Source of the DNA: an uncultured Clostridia bacterium
Lineage (GTDB): Bacteria > Bacillota > Clostridia > TANB77 > CAG-508
NCBI GenBank assembly: GCA_944393505.1
Contig: CALYAK010000003.1
Location: forward strand, 1-64,000
Direction of reading: 5' to 3'
Length of the DNA stretch: 64,000 nucleotides
Part shown: positions 1-8,785 of the stretch, in pieces
Numbering within the stretch: position 1 is the first letter of the stretch
How the letters are laid out: every line of letters starts with the position of its first letter
Made by a program: the position numbers and the translations under genes
The notes under the pieces: model-generated
The model's database searches: none
Seen by the model: only the letters and a program-made list of their open reading frames with translations
Told to the model about the DNA's origin: nothing

Positions 1-9
1 TTTAGTAGT

Positions 10-33
10 CAAAAGCACCGTATTGACGGTGCT
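10..33 (-). terminator. possible second terminator hairpin
   Basis: A perfect 8-bp stem (14-21 with 26-33) has a 4-nt loop and is followed on the minus strand by a short run of T. It lies about 45 nt past a stronger terminator, so it may be a backup or belong to something outside the window. Confidence 0.4.
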
Positions 34-75
34 GATATTTAAAAATTTTTAAGACATTTTCAATTTTGCTTTACA

Positions 76-108
76 GAAAAAAAGAAAGAAATTCAAAATT
101 TCTTTCTT
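76..108 (-). terminator. terminator of the 129-500 gene
   Basis: A 12-bp perfect inverted repeat (82-93 with 97-108) with a 3-nt loop is followed on the minus strand by a run of T. It lies 21 nt after the stop codon of the gene at 129-500. Confidence 0.75.
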
Positions 109-128
109 CGATTAATCTGATCAATTTT

Positions 129-500
129 TTAATTTCCTCGTTCATCCTCTTCGATTACTCTTGATGCTGGTTTTTCTGGTGATTCTATCTCTTCTTCGGC
201 CTCTAACTCTTCTGCTTTTACACCTGTTTTAAAATCTTTTCCTTTATCTGGATAGTCAATCGAAGCAATTAATTTTTCATGCTCTTCTGCCATACGACCT
301 ACCTTTTCTTGACTTTCGATTAATGTGTCCAAAAGTTTCTCATCTTCTTGACTTAAGTCATCGGTTTTAAAGGCCTCTAATCCTTCTTTTTTATCTTCTG
401 GTGATGTTTCAACTAAAGTCTTCATTGAATCTCCAATTGAACGAAAGAAATCGGCCATATAGGTAAATATATTTCTTTTTTTACTCATTGTTTTTTCCAT
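129..500 (-). CDS. small acidic protein of unknown function
   Basis: This 123-aa protein is very rich in Glu, Asp and Lys, with a short hydrophobic or amphipathic stretch near the N-terminus (residues about 11-30, containing FTYMADFFRSIGDS) and an acidic C-terminus. I see no signal peptide, transmembrane segment or known domain. It is transcribed after rpoD but from its own near-consensus promoter. The Shine-Dalgarno sequence GAGGAGG is separated from the ATG at 500 by a stable hairpin; a second in-frame ATG at 488 is also possible. Function is not recognised. That it is a real gene is supported by promoter, ribosome site and terminator together. Confidence 0.7.
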   Translation of the reverse strand: MEKTMSKKRNIFTYMADFFRSIGDSMKTLVETSPEDKKEGLEAFKTDDLSQEDEKLLDTLIESQEKVGRMAEEHEKLIASIDYPDKGKDFKTGVKAEELEAEEEIESPEKPASRVIEEDERGN

Positions 501-511
501 TTTTTCTTTTT

Positions 512-537
512 CTAAGCGTTTTTCGCTTAGCCTCCTC
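512..537 (-). promoter_or_regulatory. Shine-Dalgarno followed by a hairpin before the start codon
   Basis: GAGGAGG (531-537) is directly followed by a 7-bp hairpin (512-518 with 524-530, 5-nt loop), then about 11 nt to the ATG at 500. The linear distance of 30 nt is too long for normal initiation. If the hairpin folds, the effective distance becomes about 11 nt. Confidence 0.6.
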
Positions 538-565
538 TATTTTTTAGTTATAAAAACCTATTCAT

Positions 566-594
566 AGTATAACATAAAAAGCACGAAAAATCAA
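566..594 (-). promoter_or_regulatory. sigma-A promoter of the 129-500 gene
   Basis: TTGATT (589-594) and TATACT (566-571) are separated by exactly 17 nt on the minus strand. The -35 box lies inside the 3' arm of the rpoD terminator. Confidence 0.8.
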
Positions 595-620
595 GTTTTT
601 CATTGATTTTCATGCTTTTT
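574..620 (-). terminator. rpoD terminator
   Basis: A long stem (about 576-594 with 603-620) follows the rpoD stop codon after about 5 nt. On the minus strand the 3' arm ends in TTTTT. The downstream promoter overlaps it. Confidence 0.8.
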
Positions 621-624
621 ATCC

Positions 625-1878
625 TTAGTTCATATAATCTCTTAGTTTTTTACTTCTACTTGGATGTCTTAATTTTCTTAAAGCTTTCGCTTCAATTTGA
701 CGAATTCTTTCTCTTGTTACTTGGAATTCTTTTCCTACTTCTTCTAAAGTTCTAGCTTTTCCGTCCTCTAAACCAAAACGTAGTTTTAGCACTTTAGCTT
801 CTCGAGGAGTTAAAGTATTCATTACTTCTTCTAATTGCTCTTTTAATAGTGTATAGGCTGCTGAATCCTGTGGAGCTGGACTATCATCATCTGGAATAAA
901 ATCTCCTAAATGGCTATCATCTTCTTCTCCAATTGGCGTTTCCAAAGAAACTGGATCTTGTGCAATCTTTTGAATTTCCATTACTTTTTCCACTGGCATT
1001 TCCATTTCTTTTGCAATCTCATCTGGGGTCGGTTCTCTACCAAATTGTTGTAATAGATGTCTCGAAGTACGAATCAATTTATTAATGGTTTCTACCATGT
1101 GAACCGGAATACGAATCGTTCTTGCTTGATCAGCAATTGCTCTTGTAATCGCTTGTCGGATCCACCAGGTTGCATAAGTACTAAATTTGAATCCTTTGGT
1201 GTAATCAAATTTATCAACTGCTTTGATTAGTCCCATATTTCCTTCTTGGATTAAGTCTAAGAATAGCATGCCTCTACCGACATATTTTTTCGCGATACTA
1301 ACAACTAATCGAAGGTTGGATTCTGCTAATTTTTGTTTTGCTTCTTCGTCTCCCTCTAAGATTCTTTTTGCTAAATCTAGCTCTTCTTCATAATTAAGTA
1401 GTGGTATTCTTCCGATTTCACGTAAATACATACGAACTGGATCATCGGTGCTAACCCCTTCAATATTCATGACATCAATATCTTCTAATTTGATCTCTTC
1501 TACATCTTCTAAATCTTCAAAATCTGGTTCTTCATCATCATCTTTTAAAATATTGACTCCTAAGGTTTCAAAAGCATCAAAAACTTTATCGATTTGTTCT
1601 GGATTTACTTCATCTAATTCACTAGCTAACTCACCATAAGTAATTTTCCCAGATTTTTTTGCTTTTTGAATAATTTCCATTACTTTTTCTTTTTCAGCAT
1701 CTTGTTTCTTTTCTGGTTCTGTTTCTGTTTCCGTTTTTGTTTCTGTTCCTACTTCTGAAGTAGCTTTTTTTACTTTATTTACTTTTTCTTTTTTTTCGTC
1801 ATTTTCATGGATCATCTTTTTTACTTTTTCTTTTTGTTTTGCTTTTTTATTTTCTGTCGTTTCTTCTGCTTTTTTCAT
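625..1878 (-). CDS. rpoD: primary RNA polymerase sigma factor (sigma-A/RpoD)
   Basis: This is the housekeeping sigma factor, 417 aa, which directs core RNA polymerase to -35/-10 promoters. The N-terminal 65 residues are highly charged. A region 1.1-like segment follows at about 65-110, then an acidic linker (113-140), region 1.2 ([11 protein letters not shown] near 146), region 2 with [14 protein letters not shown] and [12 protein letters not shown] (about 211-244), region 3, and the region 4 helix-turn-helix with [20 protein letters not shown] near the C-terminus. RBS GTAGGAGG precedes the ATG. It lies 9 nt downstream of dnaG, the classic Firmicute dnaG-rpoD arrangement. The consensus promoters in the window match what this factor should read. 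Confidence 0.98.
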   Translation of the reverse strand: MKKAEETTENKKAKQKEKVKKMIHENDEKKEKVNKVKKATSEVGTETKTETETEPEKKQDAEKEKVMEIIQKAKKSGKITYGELASELDEVNPEQIDKVFDAFETLGVNILKDDDEEPDFEDLEDVEEIKLEDIDVMNIEGVSTDDPVRMYLREIGRIPLLNYEEELDLAKRILEGDEEAKQKLAESNLRLVVSIAKKYVGRGMLFLDLIQEGNMGLIKAVDKFDYTKGFKFSTYATWWIRQAITRAIADQARTIRIPVHMVETINKLIRTSRHLLQQFGREPTPDEIAKEMEMPVEKVMEIQKIAQDPVSLETPIGEEDDSHLGDFIPDDDSPAPQDSAAYTLLKEQLEEVMNTLTPREAKVLKLRFGLEDGKARTLEEVGKEFQVTRERIRQIEAKALRKLRHPSRSKKLRDYMN

Positions 1879-1887
1879 AAATACCTC

Positions 1888-3675
1888 CTACTTCATTTTC
1901 GCTAAATTCATCATCAATTCTTTTAATCTCTTTTCTAATTCATTGATCTGCTCTTTCGGTAAATCTACTGGATTATCTAGTTTTTTCAAAATTTCATTTC
2001 TTTCTTCTGTCAAAGCTTCTCTTTGATAAGCATTTAGCACATCGTCAATTCCTTTTTGGATTTCTCCAATCTCAAAATCATATGCCATAACCCAACTCAA
2101 ATATTGAACGATATCTTCTTCCTCAAAGCAATCAATAATATGATTAGTATTACTATTTCCTTTCTGGATTTCTTCATACAACTTTTGGATAATTTTTTTT
2201 GATCTTTCAATTTTTAATTGATCGAGTCTGATTCCATTTTTGATTTTTTCATAGCTATCTTCTGGATAATTCAATAGCAAATAGATCAGCAAACTTTCTC
2301 GTTTTAAAATTTTTGGATCGTATTCTTGTTGTTTTTCTTCTTTTTTGACAACTTGTTGCTTTTCTAATACTTTTTTCACTTGGTTACTTTGTGGATTTTT
2401 TCGTTTTTCAATCTCAGCATAGAGAGCATCTCGCGAAACTTGGTAAGTACTTGCAATTTTATCAACATAAATATCTTTTTCAATATCATTGTCTACTCTT
2501 GCTAAAATTTTTGCTGTTTCTTTTAAGAATTTAATTTTATCGTTCGTGTTTTCTAAGTTTAATTCTTGTTTTAATAACTTTACTCGAAATTCAACAAAGG
2601 AAATCGCAGATTCTACGCATTTTCCAAAACGCTCTGGACCATATTTCACAATATATTCATCTGGATCTTTTGCTCCGGATATTTGCAAAATACGAATATC
2701 GCATCCTAGATTTTGTAAAATTTCCAGTCCTCTTAAGGTTGCAGCTTGTCCTGCTCCATCTGCATCATAACCAATGATGATTTTCTCAGAAGTCCTTCTT
2801 AATAGTCTACCTTGTGCCTCTGTTAAAGCAGTTCCCAAAGATGCAACAGCATAATCAATTCCTCTTTGGTGAAGTGAAATCGCATCCATGTATCCTTCTA
2901 CGATTAATAACTTCTTTTCTTGTGTCTTTTTCGCTATGTTTAAAGCAAATAAGTTTCTTCCCTTGCTATAAACAATATTTTCAGGGGAATTGATGTATTT
3001 GGGTTTACTATCATCCAAAACTCTTCCACCAAAAGCAATTACTTTGTTTCTTACATCTTGAATTGGAAACATCAATCTTCGGCGAAAACGATCAATGTAT
3101 TTTCCATCATCTGTTTTATTGACTAAACTAGAAGCCAAAATTTCCTCTTCTTGAAATCCTGCTTTTTTTAATGTTTGATATAGTTCATTAAAGGTTCCAG
3201 AATAGCCAATTCGGAATTTCTTTAAAGTCTTATTATCCAATTTTCTTTTTTTGATATATTCTTGTGCTGTTTTGGAAGTTGGTAAATATAGATTTTGATG
3301 ATAAAAGTCTGCTGCAATTTCATTGATCTCGTAAACTTTTGCTCTTAGTCTTGCTTTTTTATCATCATATTCACTCCCACCTTTTGGGAGTTCAATTCCG
3401 GCACGATTTGCTAATACTTCTAACGATTCTTTAAAATCCATATTCTCAATTTTACTGATAAAATGAATGACATTGCCTCCTACGCCACAACCAAAGCAAT
3501 GAAAAATTTGCTTATCTGCTGACACACAAAAAGAAGGAGATTTTTCTTTATGAAAAGGACACAATCCCATAAAGTTTCTACCACTTCTTTTTAAATTAAC
3601 ATATTGTGAAACAACATCTACTATATCGTTTCTTGAACGAATTTCGTCAATTAACTCTTCACTATATCGTACCAT
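1888..3675 (-). CDS. dnaG: DNA primase
   Basis: DnaG makes RNA primers for replication. The 595-aa protein has the N-terminal CHC2 zinc-binding domain (Cys39, His42, Cys60, Cys63), the catalytic core, and a TOPRIM domain from about residue 257 with VEGYMDAIS and the acidic GYDADGAGQ motif. The C-terminal third would bind the helicase. Length is usual for Firmicutes. A Shine-Dalgarno-like GAAAGG precedes the ATG. It is the first gene of a dnaG-rpoD transcript. I found no in-frame CGG in it. Confidence 0.98.
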   Translation of the reverse strand: MVRYSEELIDEIRSRNDIVDVVSQYVNLKRSGRNFMGLCPFHKEKSPSFCVSADKQIFHCFGCGVGGNVIHFISKIENMDFKESLEVLANRAGIELPKGGSEYDDKKARLRAKVYEINEIAADFYHQNLYLPTSKTAQEYIKKRKLDNKTLKKFRIGYSGTFNELYQTLKKAGFQEEEILASSLVNKTDDGKYIDRFRRRLMFPIQDVRNKVIAFGGRVLDDSKPKYINSPENIVYSKGRNLFALNIAKKTQEKKLLIVEGYMDAISLHQRGIDYAVASLGTALTEAQGRLLRRTSEKIIIGYDADGAGQAATLRGLEILQNLGCDIRILQISGAKDPDEYIVKYGPERFGKCVESAISFVEFRVKLLKQELNLENTNDKIKFLKETAKILARVDNDIEKDIYVDKIASTYQVSRDALYAEIEKRKNPQSNQVKKVLEKQQVVKKEEKQQEYDPKILKRESLLIYLLLNYPEDSYEKIKNGIRLDQLKIERSKKIIQKLYEEIQKGNSNTNHIIDCFEEEDIVQYLSWVMAYDFEIGEIQKGIDDVLNAYQREALTEERNEILKKLDNPVDLPKEQINELEKRLKELMMNLAKMK

Positions 3676-3774
3676 TTTGGCTACCTTTCTCTATACATAT
3701 TAATAATATTCGACATAAAATCGTTAAATCCTTCTTATGGTTTTCACAAGAAGACAATTTTTCTTTTCAACCTC

Positions 3775-3802
3775 AAAAATAGACGACCTTTTTGTCGTCT
3801 AT
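3775..3802 (-). terminator. carD terminator
   Basis: A 9-bp perfect GC-containing stem (3779-3787 with 3794-3802) is followed on the minus strand by TTTTT, 13 nt after the carD-like stop codon. Confidence 0.85.
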
Positions 3803-3814
3803 CCTTCTCGTTTT

Positions 3815-4396
3815 CTATTCTTCTGAAGTTCCGGTTGCTTCAAATGGAATAAATTTATTGACAATATTGGTATTTAAATCAATTCCATCGACATCATCAT
3901 GAACTTTATATTCTTTAAAAGATAAATTAATTTTATTATTAATCAAATCCTCTACTTCATTTTCTGAAGCATGCTCTGCTAAAACAAGTTCACTAACAAG
4001 TATTTGTTTTGCATTGGATAACATTTTCTTTTCTCCTGTTGATAAGCCCTTTTCTTTTTGTTTAAAGCTTAAGTTTCTTACTACGTCTGCTACTTCATAA
4101 ATGCTTCCACTTTTCATTTTGTCCATGTTATCACGATATCTCTTATTCCAATTGGATGACATTTCCGTTTCATTTTCTTCTAAAATTTCGAAAACTTTTG
4201 TTGCTTCCTCTTTTCCGATAATATTTCTTACGCCAATTTGTTCCGCTTTATTTGTAGGAACCATTACCTTTACTTCACCTGGCATCTTGATTATGTAATA
4301 TGATTGTTTCTCTCCTAATATATCTTTCTCCTCTATTGCATCTATTGTCCCAGCACCGTGCATAGGATATACGATCTTATCACCTACATTAAACAT
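3815..4396 (-). CDS. CarD/CdnL-family transcription regulator
   Basis: The 193-aa protein begins MFNVGDKIVYPMHGAGTI, the signature of the CarD N-terminal Tudor-like domain that binds the RNA polymerase beta subunit. The remainder is a helical domain that in CarD/CdnL contacts promoter DNA next to the -10 element and stabilises open complexes. The family length is about 150-190 aa, so this is complete. The RBS GAAAGGAG precedes the ATG. It has its own strong promoter and terminator and sits next to dnaG-rpoD. The first 60 residues also resemble the RNA polymerase-interacting domain of Mfd, but no helicase follows. Confidence 0.92.
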   Translation of the reverse strand: MFNVGDKIVYPMHGAGTIDAIEEKDILGEKQSYYIIKMPGEVKVMVPTNKAEQIGVRNIIGKEEATKVFEILEENETEMSSNWNKRYRDNMDKMKSGSIYEVADVVRNLSFKQKEKGLSTGEKKMLSNAKQILVSELVLAEHASENEVEDLINNKINLSFKEYKVHDDVDGIDLNTNIVNKFIPFEATGTSEE

Positions 4397-4470
4397 GCGA
4401 GATTCTCCTTTCTATTCGTAAAATATTTTGAAGTCATAAAGGGTTTGATTCTCTTTCTAACTACGTTTCT

Positions 4471-4499
4471 ATTATACTACAAAAAATGGTAAAAGTCAA
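4471..4499 (-). promoter_or_regulatory. sigma-A promoter of carD
   Basis: TTGACT (4494-4499) and TATAAT (4471-4476) are separated by 17 nt on the minus strand. The -35 box is formed by the loop and 3' arm of the dut terminator, and the terminator T-run fills the spacer. Confidence 0.88.
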
Positions 4500-4513
4500 A
4501 ACTTTTACCATTT
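4481..4513 (-). terminator. dut terminator
   Basis: A 13-bp perfect stem (4484-4496 with 4501-4513) with a 4-nt loop and a T-run on the minus strand lies 30 nt past the dut stop codon. Confidence 0.85.
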
Positions 4514-4543
4514 AACATAAAATTTTTTTCTTTGCATGCTCTT

Positions 4544-5005
4544 TTAATGATTGGTTGATCCAAACCCTCCAAGTCGCTCTCCTTCTGCATTATCGTCGTC
4601 TGTTATTAAAAATTTCTGGAACATTGCTTGTGCAATTGCTTCTCCTTTTTTGATTTGTACATCTTCTTCTTTTATGTTGATACATTGAATAAAAATGTGT
4701 CCATCATTATCTGGGTTTCCATAATAATCTTTATCAATTACACCAGCACTATGAGGAAATAGGATTCCTTGTTTTTTTGGTCCTGAACTTCTTGGTAGAA
4801 TTAATAATACCTCATCTAGTTGCATATATGCCTTTAATCCAGTTTTGATTAAAGTTGGTTTCATTCCTGGTTTAAAACTTGGGATAACCGTATCTTCTGC
4901 AGCTTCAATATCATAGGCAGCAGAATATTTCGTTTTACGAATTGGTATCTGGATTCCTTGATTCTCAAATCCTTTTGCTACTTCAAATCCTCTTACTTTT
5001 TCCAT
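4544..5005 (-). CDS. dut: dUTP diphosphatase (dUTPase)
   Basis: The enzyme hydrolyses dUTP to dUMP and pyrophosphate, keeping uracil out of DNA. At 153 aa it is the normal size of a trimeric dUTPase. Visible motifs, in order, are AAYDIEAAED (motif 1), PRSS (motif 2), SAGVIDKDYYGNPDNDGH (motif 3), KGEAIAQAMF (motif 4) and the C-terminal P-loop-like ERLGGFGST (motif 5). I chose the ATG at 5005 because AAAGGAG lies just upstream; the frame is open 28 codons further but without a ribosome site. It is divergent from feoA. Confidence 0.93.
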   Translation of the reverse strand: MEKVRGFEVAKGFENQGIQIPIRKTKYSAAYDIEAAEDTVIPSFKPGMKPTLIKTGLKAYMQLDEVLLILPRSSGPKKQGILFPHSAGVIDKDYYGNPDNDGHIFIQCINIKEEDVQIKKGEAIAQAMFQKFLITDDDNAEGERLGGFGSTNH

Positions 5006-5039
5006 TTTGTTTTCTCCTTTTCTTCGTTCTTTCGTATTC

Positions 5040-5068
5040 ATTCTACTGGATAAATTGCTTTTTTTCAA
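5040..5068 (-). promoter_or_regulatory. sigma-A promoter of dut
   Basis: TTGAAA (5063-5068) and TAGAAT (5040-5045) are separated by 17 nt on the minus strand, about 35 nt upstream of the chosen start. This also argues against the longer open frame. Confidence 0.75.
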
Positions 5069-5131
5069 GCTCTTCTTACAGGAATTCACAAAAAGATTGT
5101 TTTTTCAATATTGTATACAAAGGAGGTACAG

Positions 5132-5356
5132 ATGATGAAAACTTTAAATACACTGCCAATTGGTACAACTGGAAAAATTCAAGAAGTAAACGTTACTCCT
5201 TCGTTGAAACGACGTTTATTCGATTTAGGTTTCATTCCTGGTAGTTTGATTACTCCGATCTATCCTAGTGTTTTAGGAGATCCCATTGCTTATTCCATTC
5301 GTGGTATCACCATTGCTCTTCGTAATCAAGATGCACAAGAAATTTTCTTAGAATAA
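5132..5356 (+). CDS. feoA: ferrous iron transport protein A (FeoA)
   Basis: This 74-aa protein is the small SH3-like cytoplasmic partner of the FeoB Fe(II) transporter. Typical features are LPIGTTGKIQEV, the RRLFDLGFIPGS segment and the ending GITIALRNQDAQEIFLE. AGGAGG at 5121-5126 precedes the ATG pair at 5132 and 5135; the open frame begins slightly earlier with a TTG inside a palindrome, TTGTATACAA (5111-5120), that could be an operator. feoB follows after 63 nt, so the two are probably co-transcribed. No clear Fur box is visible in front of it. Confidence 0.93.
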   Translation: MMKTLNTLPIGTTGKIQEVNVTPSLKRRLFDLGFIPGSLITPIYPSVLGDPIAYSIRGITIALRNQDAQEIFLE

Positions 5357-5419
5357 AAAGCTCACCTTTTTTTCCGTTCTCGAATAGTATTTATCAGAAT
5401 ATTCAATTGAGGTGATTTT

Positions 5420-7571
5420 ATGGATTCTAGGACATCTCCTGCGTCTAGCATGTTTTCCTCTTCTCAAACACAACATCATCCATCTTATGATTACACCATT
5501 GCTATTGCTGGAAATCCCAATGTTGGTAAATCCACCATTTTTAATCAATTAACCGGTATGCATCAACATACTGGAAACTGGCCAGGTAAAACCGTTGCTA
5601 ATGCGGTTGGGTTTACCAATTATCGAAATCAAAATTTTCGTTTTGTAGATATTCCTGGTACTTATTCTTTAATGTCCCATTCGGAAGAAGAAGAAATTGC
5701 CCGTGATTATATTTGTTTTTCGAAACCGGATTTAACTGTCGTTATTTTAGATGCCACTTGCTTAGAAAGAAGTTTAAATTTGGTTTATCAAATTATGGAA
5801 ATTACACCCCATTTATTAGTCTGCGTTAATTTACTCGATGAAGCAAAGAAAAAAGGGATTGAGATTGATTTGGATCGTTTATCCGCTATCTTAGGTGTTC
5901 CTGTCGTTGGAACGATTGCTCGTAAGAAAAAAACGATTGATTCTTTATTAGATGCTATTTTAAAAGCTTGTCACAATCGAGAAAGTTTATCTCCTCGTCC
6001 GCTTCTTTATCCATCTTTTTTAGAAAGTTGTATTCATACTTTAGAATCACCTCTTCAGCAAATTCTTACGAAATCGCATTCTTATCTTTCTCGATGGGTT
6101 GCATTAAAATTACTGGATGGAGATCCGATCTTGCAAAAGAAAATCCAAGAAAATCTTTTTTCAGACCAATCAGAATCCTTTCTAACTTCCCACTTGCAAT
6201 CCTATCTTAAGCTCTGTGATTCGATTTTAGAAGAGCATCATCAAAATCGTCAAAACTTGAAAGATCTGTTATCCGAATGTTTCATTCATCAGGCTGAGAT
6301 TGTTTGTCAACAAGTACTGATTCAACGAAAAAAGGCAAATCGATTGGAAGAAAAGCTGGATCGAATTTTAACTTCTAAATGCTTTGGTATTCCTATTATG
6401 ATTGCTTTTTTAGGTTGTATTCTTTGGCTTACAATTATTGGAGCAAACTATCCCTCTCAACTACTTAGTCAATTTTTTGGAAAAGGTCAAGAACTTTTTC
6501 AAAATTGTCTAATTGAAATTTCTTGTCCAGATTGGCTCCTTTCTTTACTAGTAGATGGAATTTATGGAACTGTTACTTGGATTGTTTCTGTGATGCTTCC
6601 ACCAATGGCAATCTTCTTTCCTCTTTTTACTTTACTAGAGGATTTTGGTTTTCTTCCTCGTATTGCCTTTAACTTAGATCATCTCTTCTGCAAGGCCGGA
6701 AGCTCTCGGGAAACAATCCCTTACGATGTGTATGGGATTTGGTTGCAATGCAGCAGGAATTATTGGCTGTCGTATTATTGATTCTCCTCGTGAAAAATTA
6801 ATCTCCATTATTACCAATGCCTTTGTTCCTTGTAATGGTCGTTTTCCTTTTTTGATTACCATCTCTACCATTTTTATTGGTAGTTTTTTTGCAGAAGGTT
6901 CTTCCTTTCTTGCTACCCTTTGTGTACTCGCTATTATTCTACTTGGTATTTTCATGACCCTTCTAGCTTCTCAGTTTTTAAGTAAGACTTTTTTAAAAGG
7001 AACTCCTTCTTCTTTTGTGTTAGAGCTACCGCCTTATCGTAAGCCACAATTTGGAAAAGTTCTCGTTCGTTCCATTTTAGATCGTACCCTTTTTGTTTTA
7101 GCTCGTGCTTTAACAGTTGCTGTTCCTGCTGGAATCTTTATTTGGCTTTTAGCCAATCTCACCATTGCGGACCAGAGCCTTCTTACTTACGTGGCAAACT
7201 TTTTTGATCCTTTTGCACGATTACTTGGTTTAGATGGCTATATTTTTACAGCTTTTTTACTTGGAATGCCAGCAAATGAAATTGTTCTGCCAATTATCTT
7301 GATGAGTTATCTACAAACCGGTACTTTAGTAAATCTTGAAGACACCGCAAGTATTGCATCGATTCTTCATGCAAATGGTTGGACCCTTTTAACTGCTATC
7401 AATGTTATGATTTTTACCTTGCTTCATTTTCCTTGTGCAACTTCTCTTCTTACGATCTACAAGGAAACTAAGAGCATTCGATGGACTATTCTATCCTTTT
7501 GTCTTCCTACTATTTGTGGAATATTGCTTTGCTTACTAACAACTGGAATTGCACATATTTTTTGGATTTAA
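5420..7571 (+). CDS. feoB: Fe(II) transporter FeoB, read through a +1 frameshift at a CGG codon
   Basis: FeoB is an inner-membrane ferrous iron transporter with an N-terminal G domain. Visible are G1 GNPNVGKST, G3 DIPGTYS and G4 NLLDE, then a helical linker and a polytopic membrane domain with CMGFGCNAAG. The first frame runs to a stop at 6781, while the conserved core and the rest lie in the +1 frame from about 6708. Codon 430 is CGG followed by G. Skipping one base gives KAGSS-G-KQSLT joined to CMGFGCNAAG, which restores the Gly-Lys typical of FeoB and a protein of 716 aa. RBS GAGGTG precedes the ATG. If frameshifting did not occur, this would be a pseudogene. Confidence 0.88.
6707..6710 (+). 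other. +1 frameshift site CGG-G in feoB
   Basis: The zero-frame codons are AGC TCT CGG GAA. The restored frame reads TCT, one base skipped, then GGG AAA CAA. The zero frame ends 24 codons later at 6781. Confidence 0.85.
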
Positions 7572-7626
7572 TTCCTTTCTCAAAGTTTTTTATCCCTCTC
7601 TACTTTTTTGATTTGATCCACAGAAA

Positions 7627-7660
7627 GAAGAGGCATCAAGCTTTTGCTTGATGCTTCTTC
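7627..7660. terminator. bidirectional terminator between feoB and the 7708 gene
   Basis: A 15-bp stem (7627-7641 with 7646-7660, one wobble) with a TTTT loop lies between two convergent genes. Tracts after the stem are pyrimidine-rich rather than pure T on both strands. Confidence 0.6.
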
Positions 7661-7707
7661 TCTTCGGTTAAATTCTCTTCCGACTTTTGGTAACTCTCCC
7701 TCTTCTT

Positions 7708-8685
7708 TTATTGGTAGGAAACATTTCTTAAAAACTGTAATGTCATTCCCTCTGCTGTGGATCTTCTCCCTTGCACTAGTTTCAAGAATGGTGTTACACG
7801 GATATTCATTCCTCCACATATTGAGCAAACGTCAACTGTTTTTAGATAGGTTTCCAGTTCCGTATCTGAGATTGGTGTTACATACATTTTTGCCACATCG
7901 GTTTGGCAGATTTCTTCTGTGATTTTTCCGCCTTCTACCACAAGGATTGTATTTCCAACATAGGATTCAATTTCTTGCCCCATCATTGATCGGATCATTG
8001 CTCTTGCTTCATCCAAGTTTTTTGGCTTACCAAAACTTTTCCCTTGGAATACCAAGTTTTGGTCTGCCGCAGCTAAAATACGATCTCCGATTTCTTCAGT
8101 TTCCTTCATTCCTTGCATGGCTTTTCTTCTGGAAATATCTTGGTATTGCTCTTCCAGATTCAAAGATGGATCCGGTGTTTCATTCACATCAACGGAATGA
8201 ATAGTAAAAGGAATCTTTGCTTCTTTCATCATCTCTTGGCGGTACTTGGATTTGGATGTTAAAATGATCGGAAGTTCTTGCCTTGCAAAAATCTTTTGAA
8301 AAGCCTTGGTAATATCTTTTGGCTCTTGATAAAAGATAACTGCTCGTGCCAAACCTCCAATTGTGCTGGAGATGTCGGATCCCTCTTTTGCAATGATATA
8401 GATAGGAACACCAACTCCATAACAATAGCCTGCTCCAACTCCAAGTCCTACGCCTTTTTCTGAAAATTCCACAATGAGCATATCACTGTTTCTCATACGC
8501 GGAAAAGCATAGTCTGGCATTAGAGAATCCGATGTCAAATGAATTCTTCCCCAATCCTCTACATCTCGAATTAAAACACAGTTCTTGATGCCTGCTTCCT
8601 TTAAAGCTTCTGTGATGTCTTCAATGATTTTCTTAGTTTTGTCACCTTCGTAGTACTTGATGGACATAAATGCATTCTTCACCAT
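7708..8685 (-). CDS. fusion of a nucleoside 2-deoxyribosyltransferase-like domain with a Maf-type nucleotide pyrophosphatase
   Basis: The 325-aa protein has two halves. Residues 1 to about 145 resemble the nucleoside deoxyribosyltransferase/DNPH1 fold, with RNSDMLIVEFSEKGVGLGVG followed by GYCYGVGVPIYIIAKEGSD. Residues from about 146 resemble Maf/YhdE: ILTSKSKYRQEMM, AAADQNLVFQGKSFGKPKN, then EARAMIRSMMGQEI. Maf proteins hydrolyse non-canonical NTPs and deoxyribosyltransferases handle deoxynucleosides, so a nucleotide-pool sanitising role is inferred. The Maf active-site region is divergent (AAADQN where ADT-x-V is usual), so activity is uncertain. RBS AGAGGAGG precedes the ATG. It is transcribed alone from its own promoter. 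Confidence 0.75.
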   Translation of the reverse strand: MVKNAFMSIKYYEGDKTKKIIEDITEALKEAGIKNCVLIRDVEDWGRIHLTSDSLMPDYAFPRMRNSDMLIVEFSEKGVGLGVGAGYCYGVGVPIYIIAKEGSDISSTIGGLARAVIFYQEPKDITKAFQKIFARQELPIILTSKSKYRQEMMKEAKIPFTIHSVDVNETPDPSLNLEEQYQDISRRKAMQGMKETEEIGDRILAAADQNLVFQGKSFGKPKNLDEARAMIRSMMGQEIESYVGNTILVVEGGKITEEICQTDVAKMYVTPISDTELETYLKTVDVCSICGGMNIRVTPFLKLVQGRRSTAEGMTLQFLRNVSYQ

Positions 8686-8716
8686 GGTTTACCTCCTCTA
8701 CAAATATGGTGAATTC

Positions 8717-8745
8717 AGTATATCTCCATTCTCTTACAAAATCAA
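8717..8745 (-). promoter_or_regulatory. sigma-A promoter of the deoxyribosyltransferase-Maf gene
   Basis: TTGATT (8740-8745) and TATACT (8717-8722) are 17 nt apart on the minus strand. Confidence 0.8.
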
Positions 8746-8785
8746 TCATTTTTATGGGAACCAAAAAAATTACTCTTTCGATTTT

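Noticed and set aside
1448-1639. Ser-rich plus-strand ORF opposite rpoD
   Set aside because: It is the complement of the acidic part of rpoD.
5111-5131. Earlier TTG start of feoA
   Set aside because: It lies upstream of the ribosome site AGGAGG, which fits the ATG at 5132.
7580-7828. 82-aa minus-strand ORF
   Set aside because: It overlaps the end of the Maf-fusion gene in another frame, has no ribosome site and resembles no protein.
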